Shown: one piece after another, positions 56,043-64,000 of the stretch | How the letters are laid out: every line of letters begins with the position of its first letter | Numbering within the stretch: position 1 is the first letter of the stretch | Assembly: GCF_016919005.1 (NCBI RefSeq) | Contig: NZ_JAFFQE010000002.1 | Location: 620,001-684,000, forward strand | Reading direction: 5' to 3' | Origin: Desulfopila inferna | Lineage (GTDB): Bacteria > Desulfobacterota > Desulfobulbia > Desulfobulbales > Desulfocapsaceae | Length of the DNA stretch: 64,000 nt | Notes under the pieces: model-generated | The model's input: the letters and a program-made list of their open reading frames with translations, nothing else | Database searches by the model: none | What the model was told of the DNA's origin: nothing | Translations under genes and position numbers: made by a program

Positions 56043-57257
56043 TCAGGGAAGCTTGCCTTGGAAATCGACCACCTGCCAGGGAAGCCCGTAGATGTTCAGC
56101 GCATCCATAAAAGGATCGGGATCGAGCTGTTCGACATTGAAGACCCCCTCTCCCATCCAGTCCCCTCTGACCATGAGCATGGCTCCGATCATTGCAGGCA
56201 CGCCGGTGGTGTAGGAGACCGCCTGGGACTGCACCTCGGTGAAGGCCTCGTGGTGGTCACAGACGTTATAGATGTATTTCTGCTGCTTCTCCCCGCCTTT
56301 CTCGCCCCGGAGGACGCAGCCGATCACGGTCTTGCCGGTGTAGTTGGCAGCCAGTGATCCGGGATCCGGCAGCAGCGCCTTGAGAAAACGCAGCGGCACG
56401 ATTTTATGGCCCTCGTATTCCACTTCGTCAATGCGGGTCATGCCGACATTTTCAAGAACCTTGAGATGGGTAATATAGGGCTCGGAGAAGGTCATCCAGA
56501 ATCTGATCTGCTTCAGCCCCTTGATGTGCCTGACCAGGGATTCCATCTCTTCATGATAGAGAAGGTAGCTCTCCTTTGGGCCCGCCTCCGGATAATCGAA
56601 GGTGAAATGAACGCAGTCGTCTTCGAGGATAGGCGGTGTTTCCACCCAGTCACCATTGCGCCAGTGCCGCACCACCTGGGTCACTTCACGAATATTGATC
56701 TCGGGATTGAAGTTTGTGGCGAAAGGATGGCCGTGGTCGCCTGCGTTGCAGTCAAGAATGTCGATGGTCTCGATGGAATCGAACAGATTTTTTTGGGCAT
56801 AGGCGCAGAAGATATTGGTCACTCCCGGATCAAATCCACAGCCGAGCAGTGCCATCAGCCCTTTTTCCTTGAATTTCTCATGGTAGGCCCACTGATGGCT
56901 GTATTCAAAATGCGCCGAATCCGGGGGCTCGTAGTTGGCGGTGTCGAGATAGTTGGTGTTGGTTTCAAGACAGGCCTCCATGATGCTCAAATCCTGGTAG
57001 GGCAGGGCAACATTGATTACCAGTTCGGGTTTGACGTGCTCGATAACCCAGATAAGTTCGGAGACATGGTCGGCGTCCACCTGTATGGTGTTGATGTCAA
57101 CGCCGTAGTTTTCCTTGACTTCCACGGCGATGGCGTCACATTTATGCAATGTCCTGCTCGCCAGGGTTATGTGGGTGAAAATCTCGGAGAGCTGGGCACA
57201 TTTTTTGGCAACAACATTCCCCACCCCGCCGGCACCGATGATCAAAACTCGTGACAT
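56043..57257 (-). CDS. Carboxynorspermidine/carboxyspermidine synthase (saccharopine dehydrogenase-like)
   Basis: NADPH-dependent reductase that condenses a diamine with aspartate semialdehyde. The ATG at 57257 follows GAGGAGA and gives 404 residues starting MSRVLIIGAGGVGNVVA, a Rossmann motif; an upstream in-frame extension is not needed. The GCGFDPGVTNIFCAYA and AGDHGHPFATN segments are typical of carboxynorspermidine dehydrogenase. It is 4 bases upstream of nspC and 41 bases downstream of speA. Confidence 0.92.
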   Translation of the reverse strand: MSRVLIIGAGGVGNVVAKKCAQLSEIFTHITLASRTLHKCDAIAVEVKENYGVDINTIQVDADHVSELIWVIEHVKPELVINVALPYQDLSIMEACLETNTNYLDTANYEPPDSAHFEYSHQWAYHEKFKEKGLMALLGCGFDPGVTNIFCAYAQKNLFDSIETIDILDCNAGDHGHPFATNFNPEINIREVTQVVRHWRNGDWVETPPILEDDCVHFTFDYPEAGPKESYLLYHEEMESLVRHIKGLKQIRFWMTFSEPYITHLKVLENVGMTRIDEVEYEGHKIVPLRFLKALLPDPGSLAANYTGKTVIGCVLRGEKGGEKQQKYIYNVCDHHEAFTEVQSQAVSYTTGVPAMIGAMLMVRGDWMGEGVFNVEQLDPDPFMDALNIYGLPWQVVDFQGKLP

Positions 57258-57298
57258 AATTTTCTCCTCAGGCTGCTGGTTTGTTAGGTGTCTTTTAG

Positions 57299-59224
57299 TC
57301 AATCTTTTTCAAAATATGTATACCCTCGTAATCCCGCGGTAAAGCTCTCGATGATGGCCTTGCGATCCTTGGCTGTGATAAGGCCAAGCTGGATTGATTC
57401 CTCGGCTATTTTTTTCAATCTGTTTTTCATTGAGCGAACGTCATATTCGACAAAGGCTAGAACATCGGCTACAGAATCCCCCTCGACTTCACGGATGAAC
57501 TGATAACTGCCGTCCTGATTAACATTGATAGATATTACATTAGTGTCTCCGAAAAGATTATGCAAATCGCCCAGCGTTTCCTGGTAGGCGCCGACCAGAA
57601 AAACCCCGAGATAATAATCTTCATCCGGTAGCAGCTCATGCAGCATGATGTTTCTTTTTTCGTTGTAGGGGTCCGGAAATTTGTCGATCTTGCCATCGCA
57701 GTCGCAGGTTATGTCGGAAATAATGGCGGGATGCGTGGGGGCCTCCTTGAGTCTGTGGATCGGCATGACCGGCATGATCTGATCTATGGCCCAGACGTCC
57801 GGGAGAGACTGAAAAAGGCTGAAGTTGCCGTAATAGATGTCATACACCATACGGTTGATATTCTGCAGTCCCCGGGGAATCTGCTTCATGTGGCGCGATA
57901 CCTCGGAGAGTTCGATGAGGATATGCTGCACCAGGTTTTCGGCGAGAGCCCGCTCCCGAATGGTTATCTGTCCGTGTTTAAAGAGCTGTCTGGCCTGGCT
58001 TTTATAAAAAAGAACGTCGTTTAAACATTCCTGAATATCCTTGGGGGATATCATCTTGTAGGTGGCCAGCAGGTTTTCGAGGAGGTCGTTGGTCGATTCC
58101 GGCATCTTTTCGGGAATGGGAGGAGGCAGAAAGGAAGACACGTCGAGGATGTTGAAAAGCAGCAGCGAATAATAGGCAACCGTGGCCCTGCCCGACTCGG
58201 TGATCAGGGTCGGGTGAGGGATATTGTTTTTGTCGAGAACGCTGACGACGGAGTCGACGATATCGGTGCAATACTCCTCCATGGTGTAGTTTCTGCTGGA
58301 GTGATGATCGGTATGGGAGCCGTCATAGTCGACCGCCAGACCGCCGCCAAGGTCGAGGTAGCCCATTGGCGCACCTTCTTTGATCAACTCTTCATAGAAC
58401 CTGCAGGCTTCGATAGCCCCGGCGCGAATATCGCGGATATTGGGAATCTGGGAGCCGATATGATAATGCAGGAGTTGAAGGCAATCCAGCATGTTCTCTT
58501 CCTTGAGACGGTCGACCACGGTAACGATATGGCTCATTCCCAGGCCGAAGACGCTGGCGTCCCCGCCCGAGTGCGACCACAGGCCCTCTGCCTGAGTCGA
58601 GAGCTTGATGCGCAGACCCAGGTGCGGCCTGATGTTCAGATGTTTGGAGCGTTCGATGATCAGATCGACTTCACCAGGAACCTCGATGACGAAAAAAACC
58701 TTGAATCCCATACTGACCGCATACAAACCCAGGTCGATAAATTCCTCGTCCTTGTAGCCGTTGCAGATAAGGCAGGCATCGCGATTCTTCATCATGGAGA
58801 TGGCGGCGATCAGTTCCGGCTTGCTTCCTGCCTCGAGTCCATGGCCGTAATCCTTGCCGAATTGGGATATGGCCTCGATGACTTGCTCCTGCTGGTTGAC
58901 CTTTATGGGAAAAACACCCTTGTATTCACCCTGGTAATTATTCTCCTTGATGGCCTTGCGGAAGGTTTCATGGAGCAGCTTGATCTGGGAACCGAGTATA
59001 TTTTCAATGCGCAGCAGGACCGGCATGGAGAAGCCTCTTTCCTCTATCTCCCGGGCAACCTTATACAGGCTTATCCGCGGACCATGGTCTGAACCAAAGG
59101 GGGTTACCACTACGTCTCCGGACTCGTCAACGGAGAAATAGCCGGCTCCCCAGTTGTTGATACCGTAGAGTTCCGAAGCATCCTCAATGCTCCACTTCTG
59201 TTTGGAATATAGGTTTCGAACCAT
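57299..59224 (-). CDS. speA: Biosynthetic arginine decarboxylase
   Basis: PLP enzyme that converts arginine to agmatine, the entry to this operon's pathway. The ATG at 59224, after GAGGTGAG, gives 641 residues; a GTG four codons upstream is possible. Fold III motifs: VFPIKVNQQEQV with the PLP lysine, the glycine-rich DLGGGLAVDYDGS and ITESGRATVAYYSLLLF. The length is typical of SpeA (about 630-660). It is the first gene of speA, dehydrogenase, nspC, speB; the upstream gap holds a 9-base inverted repeat (CAAAAGCAG 59395, CTGCTTTTG 59455). Confidence 0.95.
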   Translation of the reverse strand: MVRNLYSKQKWSIEDASELYGINNWGAGYFSVDESGDVVVTPFGSDHGPRISLYKVAREIEERGFSMPVLLRIENILGSQIKLLHETFRKAIKENNYQGEYKGVFPIKVNQQEQVIEAISQFGKDYGHGLEAGSKPELIAAISMMKNRDACLICNGYKDEEFIDLGLYAVSMGFKVFFVIEVPGEVDLIIERSKHLNIRPHLGLRIKLSTQAEGLWSHSGGDASVFGLGMSHIVTVVDRLKEENMLDCLQLLHYHIGSQIPNIRDIRAGAIEACRFYEELIKEGAPMGYLDLGGGLAVDYDGSHTDHHSSRNYTMEEYCTDIVDSVVSVLDKNNIPHPTLITESGRATVAYYSLLLFNILDVSSFLPPPIPEKMPESTNDLLENLLATYKMISPKDIQECLNDVLFYKSQARQLFKHGQITIRERALAENLVQHILIELSEVSRHMKQIPRGLQNINRMVYDIYYGNFSLFQSLPDVWAIDQIMPVMPIHRLKEAPTHPAIISDITCDCDGKIDKFPDPYNEKRNIMLHELLPDEDYYLGVFLVGAYQETLGDLHNLFGDTNVISINVNQDGSYQFIREVEGDSVADVLAFVEYDVRSMKNRLKKIAEESIQLGLITAKDRKAIIESFTAGLRGYTYFEKD

Positions 59225-59487
59225 GCCGTTACTCACCTCTTTGGTTTATAGCGATTCAGGGCAAATACCCCCATTAAATAATTTTCCGAGGGGGGGCAAA
59301 AAACATCACGGTCAACGCTCTAGCGAGCCGCAGGAATGTACAACCAAGCCCCTGCAAAAGTCAACATAAAGATATGAACCAGCGTAAAAAAATGCAAAAG
59401 CAGATGGACGGCTCAGGCCAGTTTCCTCTACTGCCCCTGTGTGGCTTTTTTTACCTGCTTTTGAACATTTTATAAAACATACTTTTG

Positions 59488-59967
59488 TCATTTCTCTTCG
59501 TCCTTCCAGTCCTTATACGGAAAGGCTCTCAGGCCGGCATTATAATAGCGGCGATCACGAGAGACCTCTTTACCCAACCAGGAAGGTCTGGGGAATTTCT
59601 GCTTTTCGTTTTCAAGTTCTATCTCGGCAACAACGAGTCCTTCATTATCGCCATAAAATTCATCAATTTCCCATAGAAATCCACCATAGTTTTTCAGGTG
59701 GCGGCGTTTATGAATAAACGGTCGTTCACAGAATTTCTCCAGTAGTTCCCGCGCTTCTTCAAGAGGGATGGGATATTCGAATTCAAGACGGCTGATGCCG
59801 CTGCGTTTTCCCTTTACCGTGAGGAAACCCTTCGATCCTGCGATGCGGATGCGAACGGTGCGCCCGGAAACCGAACAGAGATAGCCTTGATAATATATCA
59901 TAGAAGTGGTGTTTTCTTTCCAACTGTCGTTTTTTACCAGAAATTTCTTTTCGATTTCAACGGCCAT
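59488..59967 (-). CDS. CYTH-domain protein (triphosphate tunnel fold)
   Basis: Triphosphate-tunnel-family protein; relatives hydrolyse triphosphate or form cAMP. The ATG at 59967 follows GAGGAAACC and gives 159 residues. The CYTH signature E-x-E-x-K is at residues 4-8 (VEIEKKFLV) and the characteristic alternating charged strands (VRIRIAGSKGFLTVKG, LEFEYPIP, WEIDEF, LVVAEIELE) follow. Most small members act as triphosphatases. It overlaps the end of the upstream EI24-family gene by 11 bases. Confidence 0.88.
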   Translation of the reverse strand: MAVEIEKKFLVKNDSWKENTTSMIYYQGYLCSVSGRTVRIRIAGSKGFLTVKGKRSGISRLEFEYPIPLEEARELLEKFCERPFIHKRRHLKNYGGFLWEIDEFYGDNEGLVVAEIELENEKQKFPRPSWLGKEVSRDRRYYNAGLRAFPYKDWKDEEK

Positions 59968-60766
59968 GATTTGGTTTCCTCTTATTTTGAGCGACAAGTT
60001 CAAGGGTGGTAAAGTTGAGGGTGGCATGAACGGTGAGCACAGGAAATAACAGGGCAATGAAGAAAATGTTGAAAACAGGAATCATGCTGACCATGGCGGG
60101 AAGAAGACCCAGGCGAAATGAATGGCCTTTGTGGCTCATAATCCAGGCAATTTTCCGGCCGAGCGACCAGCGGCGTCGTGAAGCCGGATAGTCGAGAAAC
60201 ATCAAGGCGGAATAGTAGGTGTAGAGCAGAAAGGTGATGATCAGGCCGAACACCGGTATAAAGCTGGTAAACAGTGCGGCTATGGTTACAATGATGCCGA
60301 ATCCGGCTATTTTGAGGCCTTCCCACAGATCAAGCAGGATTCCACGCAGGGTGAGACCTTCATCCATTTCAAATTTTTCTCCCGCATGGAGCTTTTCCGC
60401 CGAGGTAGAGAGAAGGACATATCCGGGGGTGGTTATGGTGTAGGCCACTAAAAACGCAAGGTAGAAAGCCGCAATTCGGGTTATCAACAGATAGACCCAC
60501 TTCAGTATCAGCCAACCTTTGTGGTGCAGCCAGCCCATGATGGTGGCGGTGTCGGGTGGCGAAACGAAAAAGCCGCCGGTGATGCCGTCGATAAGATTCA
60601 GGGAAAACTGATAGCACAGCCAGGTCAGAAAAATGGTTACCAGGAAGAGCAGGAGGCTGAGCCCCACCAGCCTTTTTCTACTGAAGAGAAAAGCAATGGA
60701 GCTTGGCAGCGGTATATATCGAGCTGCTTTCGGGGCTGTATTTTTTTCAAATCCAGTGGTTTGCAT
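59957..60766 (-). CDS. EI24/CysZ-like membrane protein
   Basis: A 269-residue integral membrane protein of the EI24 family, which includes the sulfate transporter CysZ; several hydrophobic segments (about 35-60, 80-110, 145-180, 220-250), with FVSPPDTATIMG and FLLYTYYSALMFLDYPASRRRW typical. Whether it moves sulfate is not clear from sequence. The downstream CYTH gene overlaps it. Confidence 0.8.
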   Translation of the reverse strand: MQTTGFEKNTAPKAARYIPLPSSIAFLFSRKRLVGLSLLLFLVTIFLTWLCYQFSLNLIDGITGGFFVSPPDTATIMGWLHHKGWLILKWVYLLITRIAAFYLAFLVAYTITTPGYVLLSTSAEKLHAGEKFEMDEGLTLRGILLDLWEGLKIAGFGIIVTIAALFTSFIPVFGLIITFLLYTYYSALMFLDYPASRRRWSLGRKIAWIMSHKGHSFRLGLLPAMVSMIPVFNIFFIALLFPVLTVHATLNFTTLELVAQNKRKPNHGR

Positions 60767-60795
60767 GGCATTATATATCAGTGTTGATTATAGTT

Positions 60796-60830
60796 AGTGC
60801 CTGTCCATAAATCCCGGACAGGCACTTTTT
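60796..60830 (+). terminator. Orphan rightward terminator in a divergent gap
   Basis: Perfect 11-base stem AGTGCCTGTCC / GGACAGGCACT with a 9-base loop, followed by TTTT on the + strand. It lies between the leftward EI24-family gene and rightward radA, where no upstream rightward gene exists. Confidence 0.7.
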
Positions 60831-60950
60831 AAACAATTTTTGCCCGTAGTCCGATGAGACTTCCGATTGGAGTAGAATATTAGTTAATCTCCCGGGAGTA
60901 AAGGGGCGGGCCGAATTTTTCTTGCATTATGTCTTATATATGGTGCTTTT

Positions 60951-62318
60951 GTGAGCAGTTTAGGAAAAAAGAAAAACAAAATACAGTACGTCTGCAACAA
61001 TTGCGGGTTCAAGAGCGGCAGATGGCTGGGACGCTGCCCCGACTGCAGTGAGTGGGACAGTTTTGCCGAAAGGATCAGCCGGCCCGCATCAGCAGCCGGT
61101 TTACCCAAGGCTGAACCGCAGCCGCTGCATCTGGCGCCCGATGGTGATGAGGAGCGTATCTTTACCGGAATTGAAGAACTTGACCGGGTCCTCGGCGGCG
61201 GGGTCGTGCCCGGAGCGGTGGTTCTCATTGGCGGCGATCCCGGAATCGGCAAATCAACCCTGATGATGCATATGCTGGCGGCAGTGGCCCGGCAGGGCGG
61301 AAAGGTACTGTACGCCTCGGGAGAAGAATCGGCCCGGCAGATCAAAATGCGCGCCAGGCGGCTCGATGCCCTGCATCCCGAACAATATCTTGCTACTGTC
61401 TCCAACGTTGAACAGATTATCGAAATGACCTTGGCGATGCGCCCGGCATTGCTCGTCGTCGATTCCATTCAGACCCTGAGTTGTGATGAGATTTCCTCAG
61501 CGCCGGGATCCGTGACCCAGGTGCGGGAATCGGCGGCAAGGCTGCTCAGCATGGCCAAGGTGGAAAATATTCCGGTGATGCTGGTCGGCCATGTTACCAA
61601 GGAAGGTGCTATCGCCGGTCCTAAAATCCTTGAGCATATGGTGGATACCGTCCTCTATTTCGAAGGCGATAGAAATCATGCTTTCAGGATATTGCGGACC
61701 CAGAAAAACCGTTTCGGCTCCACCAACGAAATCGGGGTCTTCGAGATGAAGGAAGAAGGTCTGGTGGAAGTGAAAAACCCTTCGGAAATTTTTCTGGCGG
61801 AAAGACCGCTGGATGTGCCAGGATCGGTTGTCATACCCAGTGTCGAGGGAACCAGGCCGATTCTGGTTGAGGTACAGGCGCTGGTAAGCCCGACAAATCT
61901 GGGAACGGCGAGAAGAACAGCCATCGGGGCCGATCCCCAGCGCCTTGCCCTGCTCTGCGCGGTATTGGAAAAAAAGGCCGGAATGGACCTCTATGGCCAC
62001 GATATATTCCTCAATATTGCCGGAGGCATACGCATTGAGGAACCCGCTCTCGATCTGGGAGTTATCAGCGCTCTGGCCTCAAGCATGCTGGAGCGCCCGA
62101 TTCCCTCGGCGACCGTGTTGTGCGGGGAAGTCGGGCTGGCCGGAGAGGTGCGGGCCGCCGGTCAGGTGGAAATGCGGGTCGGTGAAGCGGAACGCCTCGG
62201 GTTTCAACGTTTTATTATGCCGAAGGCCAATCTTGACCGCCTTCATCAAAAATCCGGCATGCACCTTGTCGGAGTTGCAACTCTTCAGGAACTTCTGGAG
62301 GTTGTCTTTACTGAATAA
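60951..62318 (+). CDS. radA: DNA repair protein RadA (Sms)
   Basis: RecA-related branch-migration ATPase in recombinational repair. The 455-residue protein has the N-terminal zinc finger CNNCG...CPDC, the RecA-like ATPase domain with Walker A GGDPGIGKST, the KNRFG motif (QKNRFGST) and a C-terminal Lon-like domain (MDLYGHDIFLNIAGG, EVGLAGEVRA). Translation starts at GTG 60951. Confidence 0.96.
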   Translation: MSSLGKKKNKIQYVCNNCGFKSGRWLGRCPDCSEWDSFAERISRPASAAGLPKAEPQPLHLAPDGDEERIFTGIEELDRVLGGGVVPGAVVLIGGDPGIGKSTLMMHMLAAVARQGGKVLYASGEESARQIKMRARRLDALHPEQYLATVSNVEQIIEMTLAMRPALLVVDSIQTLSCDEISSAPGSVTQVRESAARLLSMAKVENIPVMLVGHVTKEGAIAGPKILEHMVDTVLYFEGDRNHAFRILRTQKNRFGSTNEIGVFEMKEEGLVEVKNPSEIFLAERPLDVPGSVVIPSVEGTRPILVEVQALVSPTNLGTARRTAIGADPQRLALLCAVLEKKAGMDLYGHDIFLNIAGGIRIEEPALDLGVISALASSMLERPIPSATVLCGEVGLAGEVRAAGQVEMRVGEAERLGFQRFIMPKANLDRLHQKSGMHLVGVATLQELLEVVFTE

Positions 62319-62391
62319 AGCAGACTCCGGAATTACTCGTTTCTGGAAAGACACTGGTTAACAATCAATAACAAATGAAATGGAGGAAAGA

Positions 62392-62958
62392 ATGGATTTG
62401 AAAGTTCATCTGGAAAAGGGCTGGGGCAGTTTTTTACAGTTTATCGGACCGGCTCTGCTGCTCACCTTTGTACAGATTGTAGTGTCGATTTTCAGTTTGG
62501 GAATTCTCGCCCCGGTAACTGCCGCCGGCTACTTCCAGTCACTTTTGCTGGCTCAGCGCGAGGGAAGGACTCCCGTGGTTAAGGATCTGTTCGCCCATAT
62601 GTCGCTTTTTCTGCCTTTGCTCGCTTTTGGTTTTGTTTCATTTCTGGCCGTCGCCTTAGGCTTTGTGCTGCTGGTACTTCCCGGGTTCGGCGTGATGATA
62701 TTTATTGTATTCGCCTGTCTTTATCTCCTGCCGTTGATGACAGATCAAAAACTGGGACTCATTGACGCCATAAAGGAATCATGGAACATGGCGGTGAAGG
62801 ATCCAATCGCCGATCACATTATCATTACCATAGTATATATTGCCATCATATCCATAGGAGGTTCATTGCCGCTGGTTATCCTGCTGGCCCAGCCGCTGGC
62901 CACCTTCATCCTGTTGAGTTTTTATGATGAGCGTTTGAATAAGCCTGCCGCAGAATAG
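62392..62958 (+). CDS. Hypothetical multi-pass membrane protein
   Basis: A 188-residue protein with about four to five hydrophobic segments and a C-terminal amphipathic helix. The ATG at 62392 is chosen because GGAGGAAAGA just precedes it; an ATG at 62380 would include that site. The FAHMSLFLPLLAFG and PLMTDQKLGLIDAIKESWNMA segments are like those of small membrane proteins of the DUF975/GPDP-membrane type, but no firm family is claimed. It lies 73 bases after radA. Confidence 0.7.
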   Translation: MDLKVHLEKGWGSFLQFIGPALLLTFVQIVVSIFSLGILAPVTAAGYFQSLLLAQREGRTPVVKDLFAHMSLFLPLLAFGFVSFLAVALGFVLLVLPGFGVMIFIVFACLYLLPLMTDQKLGLIDAIKESWNMAVKDPIADHIIITIVYIAIISIGGSLPLVILLAQPLATFILLSFYDERLNKPAAE

Positions 62959-62978
62959 CACAAGCTGATGACATCGCC

Positions 62979-63010
62979 ATAAGCACCTGTAGGCATAAAC
63001 TCCGACTTCG
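62979..63010. repeat. Dispersed repeat, copy C
   Basis: Right-hand portion of the unit seen at 5296-5343 and 5790-5836, with AAGCACCTGTAGGCAT and AAACTCCGACTTCG in the same order, 57 kb from the other two. It lies between two + strand genes. Confidence 0.6.
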
Positions 63011-63123
63011 AGAAGGTAAAGATACCAGGAGCTTATACTCACCGGTAAAGGCGGCGTTGTCACATCTTGAAATCAGGTGGACAGTAAAGAATATAAAGTG
63101 AACCAAAAACAGATGAGGTTGAT

Positions 63124-63231
63124 ATGGATGAACATCGGCATGAGCCTGAAGATGAGATGGTTAACGTCAAGGTCGCCATCTTTTTTGCGGTGGTAGTTGC
63201 GGCGTTATTTTTTCTTGGAATGATAAACTGA
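63124..63231 (+). CDS. Single-span membrane peptide of 35 residues
   Basis: A 35-residue product: an acidic/His-rich head (MDEHRHEPEDEMVNVK) followed by one hydrophobic segment (VAIFFAVVVAALFFLGMIN). The ATG has GAGGT 5 bases before it. It precedes the cyclase-like gene by 81 bases and may regulate or anchor a partner. Small size limits confidence. Confidence 0.5.
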   Translation: MDEHRHEPEDEMVNVKVAIFFAVVVAALFFLGMIN

Positions 63232-63312
63232 GGTTTTTCCCGAGCCTCAATAAATCGAGATATCGGCAGATTCAGAATACAATACACCGGCTGAATGGAG
63301 GGACGGCGGTAA

Positions 63313-64000
63313 ATGGAAGGTAGCGAAAAAAGAGTTGTTATCCTCCTCTGCGACATGGTGCGGTATTCTCAGAAAACCGCAGATATGCGCCCTGTCGAGA
63401 TTCGTGATTTCATCATTGAATATCATCGCAATCTCCAGGAAATCATCAATGTCGGCGATGAAGAGTACCAGGATATTGAACCGTCGGCAGGGGACGGCGC
63501 CATTGCTATTTTTGAAAACAGGGAGGGCGAGGGCAAGACCGATGTCTGTGACCGGGCTATCGAGGCGGCGCTGAACATGGCACGTGCTATGGAGCGTGGA
63601 GCAATACCGCAGACCCGCATCGGAATTTTTGCAGGTGATATCATAGAAGCGTACATCGGCGGCAGGATCATGCGGTTTGGGGCGAGTTTTTCCGTGGCCA
63701 GCCGTCTCGAAGAGCTGTGCGGATATTTCGGTACAAGCTTTTTGATGGATCGTGAAGTAGCCTTCTGGCAGGCCCGGGAAAAAGGCAATACAGTCAGCAT
63801 CGGCAAGATAACTCCCAAAAATTTTCACCATCCCATTCACGTCTATACCATTTATAAACCCGGGATACACAATTGTCCAATGGATGGCGACCCCGAAGAT
63901 CTCTTCAGGTTTATCGAGATGAAGAATGAAGCGGTGGAATTGTTTTGCGGCAATCAGCTTCAGGGTATCCGGGCGGATTTTCCCCTGGCCAAGGAAAAGC
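63313..64000 (+). CDS. Class III adenylate/guanylate cyclase-like protein (3' end outside window)
   Basis: The N-terminal 170 residues look like a class III nucleotidyl cyclase domain: RVVILLCDMVRYSQ with the metal-binding Asp, and PSAGDGAIAIFEN with the GDG group; IGIFAGDIIEAYIGG and SVASRLEEL follow as in these domains. Cytoplasmic; no signal peptide or membrane segment at the start. About 230 residues are visible and the frame remains open at the edge. Whether the substrate- and transition-state-determining residues of active cyclases are all present cannot be judged, so it may be a degenerate regulatory domain. Confidence 0.75.
   Translation, partial: MEGSEKRVVILLCDMVRYSQKTADMRPVEIRDFIIEYHRNLQEIINVGDEEYQDIEPSAGDGAIAIFENREGEGKTDVCDRAIEAALNMARAMERGAIPQTRIGIFAGDIIEAYIGGRIMRFGASFSVASRLEELCGYFGTSFLMDREVAFWQAREKGNTVSIGKITPKNFHHPIHVYTIYKPGIHNCPMDGDPEDLFRFIEMKNEAVELFCGNQLQGIRADFPLAKEK

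Noticed and set aside
56406-57254. 282-codon open frame opposite the carboxynorspermidine synthase gene
   Set aside because: It is antisense to a clear enzyme gene and has no motif; its composition follows from the codon bias of the real strand.
58214-59092. 292-codon open frame opposite speA
   Set aside because: Antisense shadow of a conserved decarboxylase; no ribosome site or family.

Overview
The window looks like a near-origin segment of the chromosome of an anaerobic Gram-negative bacterium, most likely a Desulfobacterota (Desulfobulbales-like, sulfate-reducer type). The pointers are: a Pal lipoprotein, GatCAB transamidation genes, an agmatine/carboxyspermidine polyamine operon, an ethylbenzene-dehydrogenase-related haem protein, HD-GYP and NifA-like regulators, and bacterial-type dnaN-gyrB-gyrA and parAB loci. 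The taxonomic placement is an inference from gene content. The left ~23 kb reads as lower in GC than most of the right part; I judged this by eye.

Layout. 0-7 kb: end of pal, then a mostly leftward block (cmk, gatA, gatC, an HD-GYP response regulator, 5-formyl-THF cyclo-ligase, a serine hydrolase) containing one rightward TusA-family gene that has lost its catalytic cysteine and lies between two copies of a short dispersed repeat. 7.05-7.4 kb: an AT-rich divergent gap with DnaA-box-like 9-mers, a candidate oriC. 7.4-14.6 kb: dnaN, gyrB, gyrA, gpsA rightward. 14.8-17.6 kb: NifA-like activator, queH and rdgB leftward. 17.95-18.14 kb: two tRNA-Ser genes. 18.4-22.4 kb: an SH3 protein, parB, parA, a perfect parS palindrome and nadB. 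23.1-27.1 kb: a YehZYXW-type compatible-solute ABC importer. 27.3-29.8 kb: an amidohydrolase and a plant/alphaproteobacterial-type glutamate-cysteine ligase. 29.9-33.1 kb: a two-component system upstream of an ethylbenzene-dehydrogenase-related protein.

33.5-41.2 kb is the accessory part: two methyltransferases (one a stand-alone Hen1-type RNA 3'-end methylase), a divergent ECF-sigma/DUF6448 locus with matching promoter motifs, a Tat-exported multicopper oxidase, an orphan GspC-like PDZ protein and a decayed di-haem cytochrome c peroxidase. 41.5-50 kb: a YjbQ protein, a lytic transglycosylase, a small SWIM-type zinc protein, tRNA-Glu and tRNA-Lys, what looks like a two-gene (split) RdgC, then gatB, radC and hemW. 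50.2-53.6 kb: an MFS transporter, tRNA-Pro and small unknown genes. 53.6-59.2 kb: a complete arginine-to-spermidine operon (speA, carboxynorspermidine dehydrogenase, nspC, speB) ending in a small membrane protein. 59.5-64 kb: CYTH and EI24/CysZ-like genes, radA, a membrane protein, a 35-residue membrane peptide and a class III cyclase-like gene that runs off the right edge.

No intact insertion sequence, prophage, CRISPR array or recognised defence island is visible. The most unusual items are the stand-alone Hen1 methylase, the autoregulated ECF divergon, the split RdgC, the Cys-less TusA between repeats, and the three-copy dispersed repeat.
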